Source: Actinacidiphila guanduensis (GTDB taxonomy: Bacteria > Actinomycetota > Actinomycetes > Streptomycetales > Streptomycetaceae). Taken from it: 64,000 nt of DNA. Shown piece by piece: positions 62,347-64,000 of the stretch. The stretch spans positions 204,204 to 268,203 of the forward strand of contig NZ_FNIE01000012.1 of NCBI RefSeq assembly GCF_900103985.1, written 5' to 3'. Within the stretch, counting starts at the first letter, position 1; every line of letters begins with the position of its first letter. The translations under genes were made by a program, and so were the position numbers. The notes under the pieces are model-generated. The model did no database searches. It was not told the DNA's origin and saw only the letters and a list, made by a program, of their open reading frames with translations.

Positions 62347-63141
62347 TCAGGTGACACGGAAGACCGGCCAGCCGATCTCGGTGCGCCACGCAGCGGGATC
62401 GCTTGTGTCACGGGGGCCGACGACGTAGACCTCCCGTACCGGCCCGGCCACCGACATCGCGTTCTCCACCACCCAGGTCCCGAGCTCGCCGTACGTGACC
62501 TCGATGCCGTCATGTTCGCCGACGTGGGTGGTGACGGCGAGTTCTGCGGCCGGCAGAACCGTGGGGTGCACGCGTCCGGTGCGAGGTGGCGCAGCGGTCG
62601 GCAGGTAGACGAGCGCGTGACCGCGCTCCTGCTCGAAAAGGGCGTTGTCGTATATGCCGCCCGGCGGTCCGGTCACGGCGGCGCCGACGGCCGCCTCCAG
62701 TTCGGCCATCGCGCCTGCGAACCACGTCGCCATGTCCCGATGCCCGACTACGGCCTCCACCGCTGCGACCGTCCGGGCGGGCTCCGCACGCAGCTCGACG
62801 TCGATCGGCGCGGGGTCGGGCCGGAGTAGGCGGCGCAGCGACACGACCGCAGCGCGGGTACGGTCGAGCGCGTCCTCGAGGCGTCGCAGGTGGTCCGTGA
62901 CCAGGGCTGCTCGGACACCGGGGTCGGGGGTCCGCAGGATCCGCTGCACATCGCTCAGGGGGACGTCGAGCTCGCGGAGCCGGTGGATGACCTGCGCGGT
63001 CGGGATTTGGTCGACGCCGTAGTAGCGGTAACCGGTGGTCTCGTCCACCACGGCAGGTTCCAGCAAGGCCGCCTCGTGATACCGACGCAGGGTCCGCACA
63101 CTCAAGTGGGTCAGTCGCGAGAACTCCCCGATGGTCAGCAT
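62347..63141 (-). CDS. MerR-family regulator with GyrI-like effector-binding domain
   Basis: 264 residues from the ATG at 63141. The MerR winged helix is MLTIGEFSRLTHLSVRTLRR followed by YHEAALLEPAVVDETTGYRY. A dimerising helix (DALDRTRAAVVSLRRLL) leads to a C-terminal GyrI/BmrR-like ligand pocket (IDVELRAEPARTVAAVEA; GELGTWVVENAMSVAGPVRE). Such proteins activate a divergent gene when a lipophilic or aromatic ligand binds. The SnoaL-like/SDR pair transcribed away from it is the probable target. The gene's 3' end lies 43 bp from the IS remnant. Confidence 0.9.
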   Translation of the reverse strand: MLTIGEFSRLTHLSVRTLRRYHEAALLEPAVVDETTGYRYYGVDQIPTAQVIHRLRELDVPLSDVQRILRTPDPGVRAALVTDHLRRLEDALDRTRAAVVSLRRLLRPDPAPIDVELRAEPARTVAAVEAVVGHRDMATWFAGAMAELEAAVGAAVTGPPGGIYDNALFEQERGHALVYLPTAAPPRTGRVHPTVLPAAELAVTTHVGEHDGIEVTYGELGTWVVENAMSVAGPVREVYVVGPRDTSDPAAWRTEIGWPVFRVT

Positions 63142-63157
63142 TCCGTCAATCTAAACG

Positions 63158-63172
63158 CTCCCCTTGGGGGAG
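63158..63172. promoter_or_regulatory. Palindrome fitting a MerR operator
   Basis: CTCCCC-TTG-GGGGAG lies 16 bp upstream of the merR start and within the 78-bp divergent spacer. CTTCCCC/GGGGAAG-like dyads inside a long -35/-10 spacer are typical MerR/TipA targets. A TTGACC box at about 63183 fits a -35 for the plus-strand gene. Confidence 0.5.
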
Positions 63173-63219
63173 AGTCCACGGCTTGACCCTCCCTCGCCGC
63201 GAGGTCACACGGTGGGCTC

Positions 63220-63582
63220 ATGACACAGCACACCGATCTCCCGTCCGATCTGCTCCCGACCACCGTGCGCGAGTTCTTCGCCGCCCACATCGTCCGCGAC
63301 GCCGACACCGCCTCGTCGTTCCTCGCCGAGGATGCGGTGATCGTCGACCAGGACGAGACCTTCCGCGGCCGAGAGGAGACCTACGCGTTCCTGCGGGACG
63401 CCGGGTCCGAGTTCGAATACACGACCGAGCAGATCGGCGCTCACCGCGTCGATGACGCCCATTGGGTGGTAACCGTGCGGCTCGAGGGCACCTTCCCTGG
63501 TGGCGTCGCCGAGCTTGACTACCGTTTCGCGCTGCAGGACGACGGCATCGCCGAACTCGTCATCGCCAACCATCCGGCCTGA
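63220..63582 (+). CDS. SnoaL-like/NTF2-fold protein
   Basis: 120 residues; ATG at 63220. The cone-shaped NTF2 fold is suggested by LLPTTVREFFAAHIVRDADT, ASSFLAEDAVIVDQDETFRG, REETYAFLRDA and the closing VAELDYRFALQDDGIAELVI. Members are small polyketide cyclases, isomerases or ligand binders, and the specific reaction here is unknown. It is divergent from the MerR gene and 38 bp before an SDR gene, so the two plus-strand genes are likely co-induced by the MerR ligand. Confidence 0.83.
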   Translation: MTQHTDLPSDLLPTTVREFFAAHIVRDADTASSFLAEDAVIVDQDETFRGREETYAFLRDAGSEFEYTTEQIGAHRVDDAHWVVTVRLEGTFPGGVAELDYRFALQDDGIAELVIANHPA

Positions 63583-63620
63583 CCGAATCCGCACCACCTC
63601 GATCTTCAGTGGAGAGAAAA

Positions 63621-64000
63621 ATGTCCGGTACAGATCGCGATCGTCTCGACGGTCGCAGGGCGCTGGTCACGGGCGGTTCGAAGGGCTCGGGCAAGGCCGT
63701 CGTGGAGAGACTGCGAGAGATGGGTGCCGACGTGTGGACCACGGCACGCACCATGCCCGGCGGCTACGAGCGCCCCGACCGATTCATCGAGGCGGACACT
63801 TCCACGGTGGGTGGTGCAGAGGTTGTGGTGTCCAAGATCTCTGAGGGAGGTGCGCTGGACATCCTGGTGCACGTTGTCGGAGGGTCGTCAACCCCACCTG
63901 GCGGGTTCGCGGCAGCGACTGAGGCGCACTGGCTGGCGGAACTCAACCTGAACTTCTTGGGAGCTGTCCGACTGGATCGAGCGCTGCTGCCGGCAATGGT
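63621..64000 (+). CDS. Short-chain dehydrogenase/reductase, 5' part (runs off window)
   Basis: ATG at 63621 with GGAGAG 4-5 nt upstream; 126 residues visible. LDGRRALVTGGSKGSGKAVV is the NAD(P)-binding TGxxxGxG motif, and DILVHVVGGSSTPPGGF corresponds to the NNAG region (here HVVGG, as in many SDRs of the 3-oxoacyl-ACP-reductase-like group). HWLAELNLNFLGAVRLDRAL follows. The catalytic Ser-Tyr-Lys lies beyond the window. Confidence 0.87.
   Translation, partial: MSGTDRDRLDGRRALVTGGSKGSGKAVVERLREMGADVWTTARTMPGGYERPDRFIEADTSTVGGAEVVVSKISEGGALDILVHVVGGSSTPPGGFAAATEAHWLAELNLNFLGAVRLDRALLPAM

Overview
The window is high-GC DNA of about 70% or more with strong third-position G/C, GTG and TTG starts, and many short or overlapping gene junctions. 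The block sulfurtransferase - sepH - hemH - inositol monophosphatase - cutR/cutS - DUF4193 - dut - DUF3710 - DUF3159 - trkA matches the core-chromosome order familiar from Streptomyces. The source is therefore Streptomyces or a close relative. These assignments come from reading motifs; no database search was run.

Layout. (1) 1-9353 is a carbohydrate-use block: the tail of a secreted glycosidase, a large Tat-exported GH2 enzyme, a sugar isomerase/epimerase, a Gfo/Idh/MocA dehydrogenase and a divergent ROK regulator. (2) 9445-31507 is conserved housekeeping: sulfurtransferase, the division protein SepH, a sugar-lactone oxidase and MFS pair, ferrochelatase, inositol phosphatase, the CutRS two-component system, a run of actinobacterial DUF genes around dut, an orphan ABC ATPase, two TrkA-type proteins divergent from a KimA-like K+ importer, and an RNA methyltransferase. 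(3) 31508-33410 is a scar: an IS1380-like transposase tail, an amino-acid permease tail and a frameshifted HAF-repeat protein. (4) 33607-55303 is a RiPP island. (5) 55304-62303 is a second decayed region, with permease, esterase and IS remnants among a secreted hydrolase, a SpoIIE-type phosphatase and an F420-type oxidoreductase. (6) 62347-64000 holds a MerR regulator divergent from a SnoaL-like protein and an SDR, which runs off the end.

The RiPP island is the notable part. The minus strand carries a full-length LanM with all three cyclase zinc ligands, an unusual cysteine-free peptide with a WKNP-type leader, and a large LuxR-family ATPase regulator. The plus strand carries two tandem precursors with nearly identical nitrile-hydratase-like leaders, a shared GG site and Cys/Ser/Thr-rich cores. 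These are followed, almost without gaps, by a P450, an HlyD-type adaptor, a C39-peptidase ABC exporter, a second NHLM-type ABC protein, a second LanM with a degenerate cyclase half, a fused E1-like/YcaO cyclodehydratase and a SagB-type azoline dehydrogenase.

The set predicts a hybrid pathway. YcaO and SagB would turn Cys (perhaps Ser/Thr) into azoles, the second LanM would dehydrate Ser/Thr without closing rings, the P450 would tailor, and the PCAT/NHLM pair would cut at GG and export. The two halves diverge from a 328-bp region holding a large inverted repeat that looks like an operator.
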